From Theropithecus gelada (taxonomy: Eukaryota > Chordata > Mammalia > Primates > Cercopithecidae), in contig NC_037683.1 of NCBI RefSeq assembly GCF_003255815.1, positions 74,934,179 through 74,998,178 on the forward strand: a stretch of 64,000 nt of DNA, in the 5' to 3' direction. The notes under the pieces were generated by a model. The model had not been told where the DNA came from, did no database searches, and saw only the letters and a program-made list of their open reading frames with translations. Positions 33,074 through 45,005 of the stretch are shown piece by piece; the stretch's first letter is position 1; every line of letters starts with the position of its first letter. Position numbers and translations under genes: made by a program.

Positions 33074-33369
33074 GGCCTGGGCATGGTGGCTCACACCTGT
33101 AATCCCAGCATTTTGGGAGGCCGAGGCAGGCGGATGACCTGAGGTCAGAAGTTTGAGACCAGCCTGGCCAACGTGGCGAAACCCTGTCTCTACTAAAAAT
33201 ACAAAAATTAGCCAGGCGTGGTGGTGCGCACCTATAATCCCAGCTACTAGGGAGGCTGAGGCATGAGACTCACTTGAACCCCAGAGGCGGAGGTTGCAGT
33301 GAGCCAAGACCTTGCCACTGAACTCCAGCCTGGGCGACAGAGAGACTAAGTTTCAAAAAACAAACAAAT
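33074..33369 (+). mobile_element. AluS element
   Basis: Complete dimer. A perfect 14-bp duplication GAAAAATGGCTCTG lies at 33060-33073 and 33370-33383. Confidence 0.92.
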
Positions 33370-33383
33370 GAAAAATGGCTCTG

Positions 33384-34774
33384 ACAAGAAATTGAGGCAC
33401 AGAGATTATTAAGACATGCAGCAAATTAATAGCTACTAGAATTAAACCTAGCCTTTGACCTAGTTTGCTAACTGGTCTAGGAAATATACTCTGCCAGTTT
33501 CTAGCATCACTATTCCCTTGATTACACAAAACTATTTCTACCTACAAATCAGATACATAAAGACCTAGGTAGCTTAGGTTTTAGACCTTTTTCTATCTTT
33601 GAAGTTAACATAGGATAATCATAAAATTTTAAATATGTTAAATGATCTAACACCTACTACACCACCTAGATCTTTGCCAATATGATAGGCAAAAAAGTCT
33701 GGTTAAGTTTCATTTATTTGTTAGTGACAGTGATCATTTCTGAACACACATAGCCATTTTCATTTCTTCTTTGGGGGGATGCCTACTTACATTCATTACA
33801 TTTAAAAGATATTTATATTAATAAATGTTCCATTCCTTGAGTTCCTCCTAGTCATATTTATTCTTACTAAACTTAATCATGCTACAATTAAATCCCCAGT
33901 CCCTCTTGTTTCTCTTTTACCTTTATTTTTCTGAACCAAGAAGAAATAGAAGTTTAAAATGTTCTTCCAGTAATGTTTCCAAGTCATAGGAAGAGAGGTA
34001 TATCTTACAACAAGCACCACTATGATTTTTAGCTGAAGGTGATAATCATTTTTTTAAATGCTACCCTTCTTTTGACTGAGTCCCCAAAGTGAATGACAAT
34101 ACTATCTCTGATGGCAACTGTTATCTTGCTTCCACAGAGCTGGTCTTCAACGTTTCTGAGACCACCTACAGCAAAAACAATATTTATAGCAAGTACCCTA
34201 ATAATTTTTTTAATAAGCTAAAGACCTTTCCATTGAATAAAGTCCAGCACTAACTCACATAACAACCCATGTTTGTTTCTGAAATTTTTTACATTATGAT
34301 AAAGGACAAACATCTACTCTCTTTGTTCTAATGAGAATGTGTCTTTATTTGGTAATAAAGAAGAAACCAAGGCTGATGCTTTCCAGCCAAATGTAATACT
34401 CTATCCGACAATGCCTTCCTTCCCTGTGTACACCTGTGTTTCTGACTTGTATTCTCTTAAACAACTTCTGTGGGAGGAGTAAAAACTGACAGCTCTCATC
34501 ATGTATTAGTTTTTTCAACAAAGCCGGCCACAGAACTGATGTGCACTGCTAACTGCCTCTGAAGAGAACACTTCAGTATCTACTTTAAAACACAGCCCTC
34601 TAGGAGCCCAGGCACTCGCAGTTAGCAGACTACGTCTTTGGCTAGAAAAAGAAGGATTCTGGGCCCCACCTGAGGTGATGGAGTCTGGCCTTTCAATCCC
34701 AACACTCAGCACACTGGGTGTGGCCTCACAGGAGCCAAGCAAGCTTCTGCTCTGCACACTGCTTTGGTTGGGCA
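33384..34774. other. Unique interval, 1.4 kb
   Basis: The longest stretch without a recognised repeat in the central part of the window. No exon with conserved protein was seen. The 98-codon minus-strand ORF at its right end overlaps the LTR. Confidence 0.5.
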
Positions 34775-35541
34775 TTTTTTGGGATTGACTTGTGCTCCCC
34801 CCAAAAGACACGCTGAAACCTAACCCCCAACACCTGTGAATGTGGCCTTATTTGGAAACAAAGTCTTTGCAAATATAATCAAGGTAACATGAGGTCATAT
34901 TTGATTAGGGTCGGCCCTGATCCACTATGACTGGTGTCCTTTTAGGAAGAGAAGAGGCCAGGCGCAGTGGCTCATGCCTGTAATCCCAGCACTTTGGGAG
35001 GCCAAGGCAGGCAGATCACCAGGTCAGGAGTTCAAGACCAGCCTGGCCAACATGGCGAAACCCTGTCTCTACTAAAAATACAAAAAAATTAGCCAGGCAA
35101 GGTGGCAGGTGCCTGCAATCCCAGCTACTGGGGAAGCTGAGGCAGGAGAATTGCTTGAACCCGGGAGGCAGAGTTTGCAGTGAGCCAAGATTGCACCACC
35201 GCACTCCAGCCTGTGTGACAGAGTGAGACTCTATCTCAAAAAAAAAAAAAGAGAGGAACAGGAGAAGAGACACAGGAAAGAGTGCCATGTGAAGATGGAG
35301 AAAGGGACTGGAGTCATGCAGCTGCAAGCCAAGGAATGTCAAGGACTCCCGGCAAACACAAGAAACTACAAGAAAGGCACTGGGCAGATTCCTCCCTAAA
35401 TCCTTCAGAGAAAACATGGTCCTGCCAACACCTTGATTTTGACCTTTAGCATCCAGAACTGTCAAAGGATAGACTTCTCTTGCTTTAAGCCATCCCAGTT
35501 TGTGATAATTAGTTACATTAGCCCTAGGAAACTAATACAGG
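34775..35541 (+). mobile_element. MLT1-type MaLR LTR, interrupted by an Alu
   Basis: Recognised from AACCTAACCCCCAACACCTG, ATGTGGCCTTATTTGGAAAC, ACTGGTGTCCTTTTAGGAAG and the 3' end AGCCCTAGGAAACTAATACA. The Alu at 34956-35250 splits it. No coding content. Confidence 0.72.
34956..35250 (+). mobile_element. AluS element in the MLT1 LTR
   Basis: Complete dimer with an A-run tail; AGAAGAG-rich DNA lies on both sides. Confidence 0.9.
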
Positions 35542-36055
35542 CATGAAGGGCCAGACTGGAGGGAAAGGAGAAGAGGACCACGTTCTCCAATCTTAGCTTT
35601 ATCAACAAGAAAGCTCCTAATACTAAGACTTTTCATCTAACTTCATCCTTCTCAAATGTTTCTAAACTGGGGAGGAAAAGGGAAGTCACAGGCCACCTCC
35701 ACAACTCTCCATTAACCGTTAGCACATCTACCCAGTTATTGAACCACAAGAGGGCTTGAAGGGGCCCCCCAGGTCTGGGTCCCACATTAGAAAGCAACAC
35801 TGCAAAGAAACTCCCTAAGCCCCTTGACCATTTTTGACTGAGCCAGGCCTCATTTCTCTCTCAGAAGTCCAGGCCGCTTTTATTTCATCCCTTTCATCCC
35901 ATTCTGATCACCACTCCATCTTGTTCCACCAGCCTGCTGAGGCCAGGGGTAGGAATGGAAGGGCAGACTCAAGGAGATAGTTCTGGGACAGAGCGCCTTG
36001 GATCCTAGATCAAAAAGATTTTTTTTCCTCTTTCTTTTACTATAAAGAACATAGT
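35542..36055. other. Unique DNA
   Basis: No gene or repeat recognised. Confidence 0.45.
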
Positions 36056-36252
36056 GGGCTGAGTGTGGTGAGATTACACCTGTAATCTCACCATTTTGGG
36101 AGGCCAAGGCGGGCAGACCACTGGAGGTCAGGAGTTCACAATGAGCCTGGCTAACATGGTGAAACCCTGTCTCTACTAATAATACCAAAAAAATTAGCCA
36201 GGCGTGGTGGCACGTACCAGTAGTCCCAGCTACTTGGGAGGCTGAGGCAGGA
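36056..36252 (+). mobile_element. Alu with missing 3' part
   Basis: Left arm and the start of the right arm are present, ending abruptly at GCTGAGGCAGGA. The tail is missing. Confidence 0.83.
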
Positions 36253-36329
36253 CATAACACATCTAACTGGATTTTTATTTTCTCCTCAGGATCAGAAAAA
36301 AATAACTGGATTTTAATCCCTCCCACATG

Positions 36330-36500
36330 CCCCCTCCACTTAGTAGCTGTGTGACCTCAGGAAAGTTACTTAAACAAGGCCTCTGCTTCCCCATCAGTAA
36401 AATGGGGTAACATGACCTAACCAACTGCATTGTGATGGAGAGCCAATAAGCCACTAAATATAAGAATTTAGCATATTGCCAGGTTATAGTAACATCTGCA
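36330..36500 (+). mobile_element. MIR element
   Basis: Clear core: TTAGTAGCTGTGTGACCTCA, GAAAGTTACTTAAACA, TCAGTAAAATGGGGTAAC. Confidence 0.85.
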
Positions 36501-36599
36501 TGCTGGCTTTGAAAGAAAGAAAGAAAAAACATTCAAATTAAATATCTTCGATGAGTTTCTTCATCACTGCCTACAGATGCTCAAATTTCTCCCATATAA

Positions 36600-37940
36600 T
36601 TTTCAAAGGCTTCCTGTATACCATGTCCCCTCCTAGACTCACCCAAGCTACAGCCTTCTCTGCCCAACCTCTCATAGACAAACCCCAACAGAGAATGGCC
36701 TCCACTCACTTTGTCCAGTTCACCTCCTAACTCAAATCTTCATCCCCACTGCAATCTGATGTCTGCCTCCACCAGTGGATTGAAATCACGCCAGAAAAAG
36801 TTGCCAGTGACTTTTTAATTGCTACAACCATTATGTTGTTTTTAGTCCTCTTACCCACCCTTCTGCAGCCTCTGAAACTGGAAAGGCCTCTCCAGGCACA
36901 GCTTTTGTGGGTGGTGGGAAACCAGCCCCTCCTCACTCTCTGATGGTCACCGCCCTCTCTGGAACTCCTTTCCATGCCCCTAACTCCTCAGTCAACCTCT
37001 CCACTACTGGTATGCTACAAGGCCCTTTCTGCAGTCATCTTCCCTTTCCACCAAACATAGACACTATGGGAGACTTCATCCACGCTGTCCTCAACTGTCC
37101 TTCCCAATACCTCGGAAAAATGCTACCTGGGCCTCTCTCCCATGAATCTCAGTCCAGTAAATCTAAGTGCCTGCTGGCACAGCCATTTGAAGATGAATAT
37201 AAAGCTGTATAGAGACAACAATGAATCTGAAACTTAACAAGGATAAAAAGGAATCTATCCTCCAAAATCTGCTTCTCTATCCCAGTCTCAGTCCTTATTC
37301 ATTCAATCCATCCACAGTTTAGGTTGCCTCTTTGTGGGCAGCACTGACCACAGCTAATCCTCAAAGAGCTTACAAGTGCAGGAAAGAACAAGTACACAGA
37401 TGGTTATTATACCACAGGTCAGGTGCTGCAATAAAGGGAAGCACAAAGCACCACAAAAGCCTTTAGAACAAGAACAGTGGGAGCCACCTTTCACTAGCGT
37501 AAAGATGGAGAAAGAAGTGAAAAGTGAAAGCATCTCCTATACACCAAGCCCATCCTCTACTGCAAGGCCAACATCAGAATCCCAAGAGCCTTCCCAAGCC
37601 TACCTTCTCTTATTCTCCATGCCTGAGTGGCGACCTTTGTAGTCAATTAAACATCCTGAGCATCTTTCATATCCATTCTCTAGTCTCCATACCAACTATT
37701 ACTATCCTGAGTGACTTTTGTCGTTTTTTTTCTTCAACCACCCCAAGAGCCTTTGCTGATTTTCCCTTTAGTTCATCACCCTCAATTCTCTTCTATACAT
37801 CTATAAAAACATAAAGCAAACTTTCTGGACACAAAACTGATGATGTTATCCCTCTTTTAAACTCTTCAATAGCTCAATATCATTCCAGTACGGAGCCATG
37901 AATCTAGCTCCTGCCTTTCCCCTCCCTCCTTAAAGACCCC
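36600..37940 (+). mobile_element. Long L2 remnant
   Basis: Several L2 blocks in order over more than a kilobase, including CTGCAGCCTCTGAAACTGGA, CCTGGGCCTCTCTCCCATGA, GAATCTGAAACTTAACAAGG and the 3' ATGATGTTATCCCTCTTTTA. Heavily mutated and without an intact ORF. Confidence 0.65.
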
Positions 37941-38238
37941 CCAACTCTTTTTTTTTTTTAGACGGAGTCTCGCTCTGTCGCCCAGGCTGGAGTGCAGTGG
38001 CACAATCTCGGCTCACTGCAAGCTCCGCCTCCTGGGTTCACACCATTCTCCTGCCTCAGCCTCCCGGCAGCTGGGATGACAGGAGCCTGCCACCACGCCC
38101 CGCTAATTTTTTGTATTTTTAGTAGAGACGGGATTTCGCCATGTTAGCCAGGATGGTCTCGATATCCTGACCTCGTGATCCGCCCGCCTCGGCCTCCCAA
38201 AGTGCTGGGATTACGGGCGTGAGCCACCGTGCCTGGCC
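37941..38238 (-). mobile_element. AluY element
   Basis: Reverse near-consensus Alu. Imperfect TAAAGACCCC / CAAAGACCCC duplication. Confidence 0.9.
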
Positions 38239-38809
38239 CTCAAAGACCCCTTTTGCCCACTTGAAACCTTTGCTTCACTTAAAGCCACTCGATGTTCCCA
38301 AGGGAGTGAAGCCATTTCCCTCCTTTGCTGGTGCTGTATATAGACATATGTGTCATGCGTATGCCATTCCGAATACTTTTTGTGAGCGAGACATCTGTTA
38401 AGTGCATTAATGTTCATTCTCTTCATTAAATCCCATAAGAACTCCATTGAGAGAGTGACCATGAATATCCCTATTTCACTAATGATGGAGAATAAAATGC
38501 TTGCTCAAAGTCCCAAGCTAGTAGGAGCAGAAGATGGGAACTGAGCCTAATCTGAGATTCTACTCGTAACTGCTTTGCTATTGGTTTGTCCTACCCTCAG
38601 TGGTGCCTATCTAGCAAAACTCATCTTTCAGACTTTATCTTACACGTTGACCCCCTTACAAAGCTTTTCGGGCAACACTACCCACCAACTGATAACGTTC
38701 TTTTTAAATGCTCTCCTCACCCACACTCCACACAGGCGTCATCAATCTTCATTATTCATAGATTCCATATCTACAAATTTACCTACTTACTAAAATTTAT
38801 TTATAACCA
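38239..38809. mobile_element. L2 remainder with MIR-like segment
   Basis: Continuation of L2-like DNA after the Alu. About 38400-38555 reads as a reverse MIR (GAATATCCCTATTTCACTAA, CTCAAAGTCCCAAGCTAGTA). Confidence 0.5.
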
Positions 38810-39105
38810 GGCCGGGCACGGTGGCTCACACCTGTAATCCCAGCACCTGGGAGGCCAAGGCGGGCAGATCACCCAAGGTCAGGAGTTCGAGACCAGACTG
38901 GCCAATGTGATGAAACCCTGTCTCTACTAAAAGCACAAAAATTAGCCGGGCATGGTGGCAGGCACCTTTAATCCCAGCTACTCAGGAAGCTGAGGCAGGA
39001 GAATAGCTTGAACCCAGGAAGCGGAGGTTGCAAGTGAGCCAAGAGCACACCACTGCACTCCATCCTGGGCACAAGAGTGAGGCTCCATCTCAAAAAAAAA
39101 AAAAA
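38810..39105 (+). mobile_element. AluS element
   Basis: Complete dimer, with ATTATAACC-like sequence on both sides. Confidence 0.9.
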
Positions 39106-39109
39106 ATTA

Positions 39110-39715
39110 TAACCCCAAAATCAGTACTTGTATCACCACTTATACGGTCATTCACAGACATGCACAGAGCAATGAAAAATTTGAATTGCCTAATGCACAC
39201 ATTCCCAGCGGAGGCCAAACAAAGGCTTTCCTGTTTCAGCTCTCATAATGCAAACAAGTGTCCATTCTATGGTCTGTTTAGTGCCATGATTTTTGCACTT
39301 TTGCACTGTCTGTTGGTGATTTAGCTGCTTAAAATGGCCCCCAAGCATAATGCTGAAGCGCTGTCTTGTGTTTCTAAGTACAAGAATAGTATGGTTTATG
39401 GCTTATAGCTATATGGCTTATGACAAAAATACATGTTTCATAAGGTTGGTTCAGTCATGAGTTGCAGTGCTGTTGGCCATGAGTTCAATGTTAACAAATC
39501 AACAATTATATATTAAATACAGTGTCTTTAAAAAGAAAACACACAAAAAACAAGATTATATATTGATCAATTGATGAAAATGTTCTGACCAGAGGCTGAC
39601 AGGAACCTAAACTTGTACTTCCACTATGAGCAACATTTCAGTATTCACTAGTTCATTGTTTATAATGACTTTATAGAGCATAACTACTGTAAATAATGAG
39701 AATCAACTATACCTT
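39110..39715 (+). mobile_element. Tigger-type DNA transposon remnant
   Basis: Decayed Tigger wording: CATAATGCTGAAGCGCTGTC, GAGTTGCAGTGCTGTTGGCC, TGACCAGAGGCTGACAGGAA, and a 3' end ATGAGAATCAACTATACC. No transposase frame remains. Confidence 0.7.
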
Positions 39716-40132
39716 GGCCCTTGTAATAAGACCATTCAGAGAAAAAGCCCTTGCCCCAAAGAAGCTTCCCAGCCTACAGGGGTGAATTCAGGCAGCCACT
39801 CCTACAGACTACAATTGACTAAGCTGGCACAATCACTCCCCGGGGACTCAGAACTAGAGAGCAAAGACAATGTCATGAGGGGCTACGGCACCCACTGTCT
39901 GCTATAGGCATAAACAAAGAATGAGAGAAGGAAAGAGATCAGCAGAGAAAAGTAGAGTCAAGAGAATGCAAGGCCCCAAAAAAGATGAAGGGACGAGAAA
40001 GCCAAGACTGAATCATCACAGGCATAATGAAAATCACGTGCTCGATGCCTGAAGCATCTGCACCTTCAAGAGACTGCACTCTGGAGAGCTGAAATCTACA
40101 TTATATTTGACATTCCAAATATGATTAAAGTC
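39716..40132. other. Unique DNA
   Basis: No gene or repeat recognised. Confidence 0.45.
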
Positions 40133-40442
40133 TTTTTTTTTTTTTTTTTTTTTTTTTGAGATGGAGTTTCACTCTTGTTGTCCAGGCTGGAGTGCAATGG
40201 CGCAATCTCGGCTCACTGCAACCTCTACCTCCCGGGTTCAAGCAATTCTCCCGCCTCAGCCTTCCCAAGTAGCTGGGATTACAGGTGGAAAGCACCACAT
40301 CCGGCTAATTTTCATATTTTTTTGGAGAGACAAGGTTTTGCCATGTTTCCAGGCTGGTCTTGGACTCTTGAGCTCAAAGCGATCTGCCTGCCTTGGCTTC
40401 TCAAAGTGCTGGGATTACAGGTGTGAGCCACAGCACCTGACC
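40133..40442 (-). mobile_element. AluS element with long poly-T
   Basis: Complete reverse dimer with a pure T-run of about 25 bases. Confidence 0.9.
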
Positions 40443-40467
40443 AGTTTCTCTTTTGTTTTTGTGTGTT

Positions 40468-40482
40468 GGGGCGGGGGGGGGG
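40468..40482. repeat. Poly-G tract left of an Alu
   Basis: GGGG C GGGGGGGGGG on the plus strand, followed by TTGTTTTG. Pairs with the similar tract at 40789-40800. Confidence 0.9.
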
Positions 40483-40787
40483 TTGTTTTGTTTTTTTTTT
40501 TTCTTGAGACACAGTCTCGCTCTGTCGCCCAGGCTGGAATGCAGTGGTGTGATCTCAGCTCACTGCAACCTCTGCCTCCCGGGTTCAAGCGATTCTCCTG
40601 CCTCAGCCTCCCGAGCAGCTGGGACTACAGGCATGCACCACCACGCCCAGCTAATTTTTGTATTTTTTGTAGAGACAGGGTTTCAACCATATTGGCCAGG
40701 CTGTTCTCAAACTCCTGACCTCATGATCCACCTGCCTCAGCCTCCCAAAGTGCCAGGATTACAGGCATGAGCCACCACGCCCGGCCA
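40483..40787 (-). mobile_element. AluS flanked by poly-G tracts
   Basis: Complete reverse Alu. Left flank TGGGGCGGGGGGGGGG and right flank TGGGGGGGGGGGG are best read as a G-rich target duplication, an unusual target for L1-driven insertion. Confidence 0.88.
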
Positions 40788-40788
40788 T

Positions 40789-40800
40789 GGGGGGGGGGGG
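40789..40800. repeat. Poly-G tract right of an Alu
   Basis: Twelve consecutive G, followed by TTGTTTTTT. Together with 40468-40482 it is a candidate G-quadruplex-forming site. Confidence 0.9.
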
Positions 40801-41425
40801 TTGTTTTTTAACAGTAGTACGAGAATTAGGATACTTGAGAAGCAATATGAGCCAGAATCCTTGTAGATGTTTACAAATTCCCGATCTCCTAACTTTTTAC
40901 TGTTACAATTCTCACATCTCATTTGAGATTAAAAATAAATTACCTCTTCTTTAATGGTGCTTTCCAAAGGATTCAAGTTAAATTTGGTAGAAACAATAAC
41001 ATTGTTGTATTCACAGCTAATCTACTTACATAATTTTTAATTATATCTCATACTTACACAGCTGGCATAAACTAGATTGGAAATACTGTAGACTTGCTGA
41101 GTATTGAACTGGTACTTGGATATATTAATAATAAGCATAGCCTATTTAGCCAAGTGTGTGAGCGTCAGTGGTGTTCTTTAGAGAGAATGTATGGTATCCC
41201 TTATCTGGTTAAGATAAGGGTGATTCAGAGCTTCTACTATAGTAGGCCAGTAAGATTAAGTAGCTGTAGGTGGCTGGTTAGTTTGGTAAAATAGCTCAAT
41301 TAGTAATTGCATTCAGTGATACTAAATGAATTTTGAGCCATTCAGGTTAATTTCACAAAGATTACACCAAGGAACCAATTATTAGAAAGGATTATTATCA
41401 AAACACAAATAAGAGTGAATAAACC
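40801..41425. other. Unique DNA
   Basis: About 620 bp with no recognised gene or repeat. Confidence 0.45.
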
Positions 41426-41702
41426 GGCCGGGCGCGGTGGCTCAAGCCTGTAATCCCAGCACTTTGGGAGGCTCACGAGGTCAGGAGATCGAGACCACCC
41501 TGGCTAACACGGTCTCTACTAAAAAATACAAAAAACTAGCCAGGCGAGGTGGCGGGCGCCTGTAGTCCCAGCTACTCGGGAGGCTGAGACAGGAGAATGG
41601 CGGGAACCCGGGAGGCGGAGCTTGCAGTGAGCTGAGATCCGGCCACAGCACTCCAGCCTGGGCAACAGAGCGAGACTCCGTCTCAAAAAAAAAAAAAAAA
41701 AA
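41426..41702 (+). mobile_element. AluY, Old World monkey type, with small deletions
   Basis: GATCCGGCCACAGCA word. The left arm lacks the stretch between GGGAGGC and TCACGAGG and part of the GTGAAACCCC block. Duplication AAGAGTGAATAAACC at 41411-41425 and about 41703-41717. Confidence 0.92.
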
Positions 41703-41717
41703 AAGAGTGAATAAACC

Positions 41718-42247
41718 TCCATGTGATGCACATCTGGTATTTGTAAAACAGCAGGTTTCCCACTTGCCATTGTCATCAGTTTATATTTGATAATTGCATC
41801 AGTCATGATTCAATTACCCATAGTAGACACTGCTCTGGTTAACTTAAGCAGAAAGGGATTTGATATTGACTGGTGTTAGAGCACTGTTGAAGGTTGCAAG
41901 AGCAGGCTCTCAGCTGGATCCCCAGGGAAGTCTCCCAGAACACTGTTGCAGCAGGAGCTGTCAAGGGAACTGCCACTGCTACTACAAATAGAAGATCAGG
42001 GTCCAAGTTCATAGCACCTTGGCTGAGATCTGGGGAGCATGAAGTTGCTGTGGCATCTGTTTGTTTCATGAACACATCAAATTAGTTATGATCTGGGGGT
42101 CAGGAATCGTGCCAGAACTATTTCTTCAGACCCAAGCTACTTCTGCTAGATCTGCTCCAGCAAGAAGAATGCCTTACAGGTTTCCACTCTCTCCTTACTC
42201 TGCTCAGTTTTGAATCTAAGTCTTTTCATATCAAAATACTTTAATCG
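41718..42247. other. Unique or unclassified old repeat DNA
   Basis: No gene seen. Two opposed ORFs of 60-80 codons (about 41839-42085) lack similarity to anything I recognise. Confidence 0.45.
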
Positions 42248-42451
42248 GGCTGGGCAAGGTAGCTCAGGCCTGTAATCCCAGCATTTTGTGAGGCCAAGGC
42301 AGGTAGATCACCTGAGGTCAGGAGTTCAAGACCAGCTTGGCCAACATGGTGAAATCTTGTCTCTATTAAAAATACAAAAAAATTGGCCGGGCCACTGCAC
42401 TCCAGTCAGGGCAAATGTGAGACTCTTTCTCATTTAAAAAAAAAAAAAAAA
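42248..42451 (+). mobile_element. Alu with most of right arm deleted
   Basis: Left arm complete. Then TTGGCCGGG joins directly to CCACTGCACTCCAG, an internal deletion between two similar GGCCGGG words. Ends in an A-run. Confidence 0.87.
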
Positions 42452-42495
42452 GACACCAAACCTCCACCTAGATAGATCTCACAAATGTAACACTG

Positions 42496-42779
42496 TGACA
42501 CAGAGTCTTGCTCTGTTACTTAGGCTGGAGTGCAGTGGCATGATCCCAGCTCACTGCAACCTTTGCCTCCTGGGTTCAAGAGATTCTCCTGCCTCAGTCT
42601 CCCAAGTAAGTGGGATTATAGGCATGTGCCACCACGCCCAGCTAAATTTTGTATTTTTAGTAGAGGCAGGGTTTCACCATGTTGGCCAGGCTGGTCTCAA
42701 ACTCCTGACCTTAGGTGATCCTCCTGGCTCAGCCTCCCAAAGTGCTGGTATTACAGGCATGAGCCACTGCACCGGGCCT
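42496..42779 (-). mobile_element. AluS without poly-T
   Basis: Reverse dimer starting at GACACAGAGTCTTGC with no T-tail, facing the preceding Alu; the tail was probably lost. Confidence 0.87.
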
Positions 42780-42870
42780 TGGAAAAATCTGATAGATCTT
42801 TGTATTTAGCTGTGGAAGCAGAGAGTTGTCACTTGAGTGAATAAATTATTTAGCTATAAAGGCCTGAAAA

Positions 42871-43342
42871 CCAGGATGGGTGAGGTGGCTCATGCCCATA
42901 ATCCCAGGACTTTAGGAGGCTCAAGCGGGAGGATCACCTAAGGTCAGGGGTTCAAGACCAGCCTGGCCAATATGGTGAAACCCTGTCTCTACTAAAAACA
43001 CAAAAATTAGCTAGGGTGGTGGCAGATGCCTGTAATCCTAGCTACTCAGGAGGTTGGGGCAGGAGAATTGCCTGAACCCAGGAGGCAGAGGTTGCAGTAA
43101 GCTGAGATCGCACCACTGCACTCTTGCCTTGGCAACAAAGTGAGACTCCATCTCAAAAAAAAAAAAAAAAAAGGAAAGAAAAAATTAGCCAAGCATGGTG
43201 GCATGCCTGCAGTCCCAGCCACTCAGGAGGCTGAGGCAGGATTTCCTGAGACCAAGAGTTCAAGGCTGCAGTGAGCTATATTTTGCCACTGCACTCCAGT
43301 CTGGGAAACAGACTGAGATTCTGTCTTTACGGGGGGAGGGGG
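42871..43342 (+). mobile_element. Three-armed Alu flanked by one target duplication
   Basis: Arms run left, right, right: 42871-43172 is a full dimer, then an extra right arm 43180-43329. The perfect 11-bp duplication AGGCCTGAAAA sits at 42860-42870 and 43343-43353, around the whole trimer, with none between the parts. Confidence 0.8.
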
Positions 43343-43516
43343 AGGCCTGAAAAGCTGTTTGTTTTGAAGAAAAATGATAGAATGATGGGACTAGTTATCT
43401 TGACTGTCAAACTTAAGAATTTCAAGTTTTTACGGTTTGCAATTGGAAACCATTTTAGTTTGCAATTACAAACCATTTTAAATCTAGAGGATGACTTGTT
43501 AAGAATGTTACATTTG

Positions 43517-43626
43517 ATTAGCCAAACATGGTGGAGGCAGGTGGAGGTTGCGGTGAACCAGTATCACGCCACTGCACTCCAGCCTGGGCGACAGAGCAAG
43601 ACTGAGTCTCAAAAAAAAAACAAAAA
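43517..43626 (+). mobile_element. Partial Alu right arm
   Basis: Begins TTAGCCAAACATGGTGG, with an internal deletion joining to AGGTGGAGGTTGCGG, and ends in an A-run. Confidence 0.82.
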
Positions 43627-44063
43627 TTTAACTTCAAGGACCTGGGGGCAATGAGAACAGAGATAACAACTTTGTTGTCTTAGGTAAAGGGAACAATCTC
43701 AAAAATGTAAAACACAGGCATTCACTACTGAAAGAGCTACACTCACTACGGAAAAGATAAAATGAGGCAGACCACATTGTCATTCTAAAAGTCCTCCCAT
43801 CAGCCCCCGGAGATGTGCCCAGCTGAAGCTGAAGGAAGAATCTTTGCATGACTAACAGCTAAAGCAGCTAACATTTAAGTACTTAACATGAACATCAAGA
43901 GGTTAACAAACCTACTCAAAATTAGCTTCGAAAAGAGAAAGCCTAGGAGTTACTGAGGTTTTGCTGAGAACTTAAGCGGCAGAAAGGTGTAGACAGCTTT
44001 GGGTGCTTAAGTCCTGCTTCCACCCTGCTGTAGATGAAAACACCAAAAGTATAAAAAGAATTC
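43627..44063. other. Unique DNA
   Basis: No gene or repeat recognised. Confidence 0.45.
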
Positions 44064-44355
44064 GGCCAGGCGCGGTGGCTCATGCCTGTAATCCCAGCAC
44101 TTTGGGAGGTCAAGGCGGGTGGATCCCAAGGTCGGGAGATCGAGACCATCCTGGCTAACACAGTGAAACCCCGTCTCTACTAAAAATACAAAAAATTAGC
44201 CGGGAGTGCCGGCGGGCGCCTGTAGTCCCACTTACTCGGGAGGCTGAGGCAGCAGAATGTCCTGAACCTGGGAGGCGGAGCTTGTAATGAGCCAAGACCA
44301 CTGCACTCCAGCCTGCAAGACAGGGAGACTCCGTCTCAAAAAAAAAAAAAAAAAA
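44064..44355 (+). mobile_element. AluY element
   Basis: AluY-like dimer with scattered changes and a small deletion before CCACTGCACTCC. Confidence 0.9.
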
Positions 44356-44645
44356 GTATTCTTCCCAGATAGCTGCCTAAATTGACTAAAGTCCAAAGGA
44401 AATCAACAACAGCAATACAGATTAGACAAATGACTACAGATTTCTCCCTCTTTGTTAGGAAGTGAAAATCCATTCTTTCCGTACTTGGGGGTAGGGGGTG
44501 AAAATACAGAAGGGTGAGGAATCCTGGAAAAGTTACGAGACAAGACAATAAAAACTTCAGGGTAAACCTAAGCGCTATAGGAATTCCTGGGGAAAAGATA
44601 AGACTAAAAATGGGTCCAGTAGAAGGCTTTAAAAAGTGGGTTTGA

Positions 44646-44941
44646 GGCCAGGCGCGGGGGCTCATGCCTGTAATCCCAGCACTTTGGGAAGCCGAGGCGG
44701 GTGAATCATGAGGTCAGGAGTTTGAGACTAGCCTGGCCAAGATGGTGAAACCCCATCTCTACTAAAAACACAAAAATTACCCAGGCATGGTGGCATGCAC
44801 CTGTAATCCCAGCTACTCGGGAGGCAGAGACACGAGAATCACTTAAACCCAGGAGGCAGAGGTTGCAGTGACAGTGAGCTAAGATAGCGCCACTGCATTC
44901 CAGTCTGGGCCAACAAGAGCGAAACTCCATCTTAAAAAAAA
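44646..44941 (+). mobile_element. AluS element
   Basis: Complete dimer. Imperfect duplication AAAAAGTGGGTTTGA / AAAAAGTGAGTTTGA. Confidence 0.9.
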
Positions 44942-45005
44942 AAAAAGTGAGTTTGAGACGGGCCTTGAAGATAAATAGGACTTGAGCCAAAGAAAGATGT
45001 GTTGA

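Noticed and set aside
40161..40718. 185-codon open frame, the longest in the window
   Set aside because: It reads through two reverse Alu elements; the translated Alu phrases (for example AGVQW- and SPASASR-like words) recur all over the window and are not genes.
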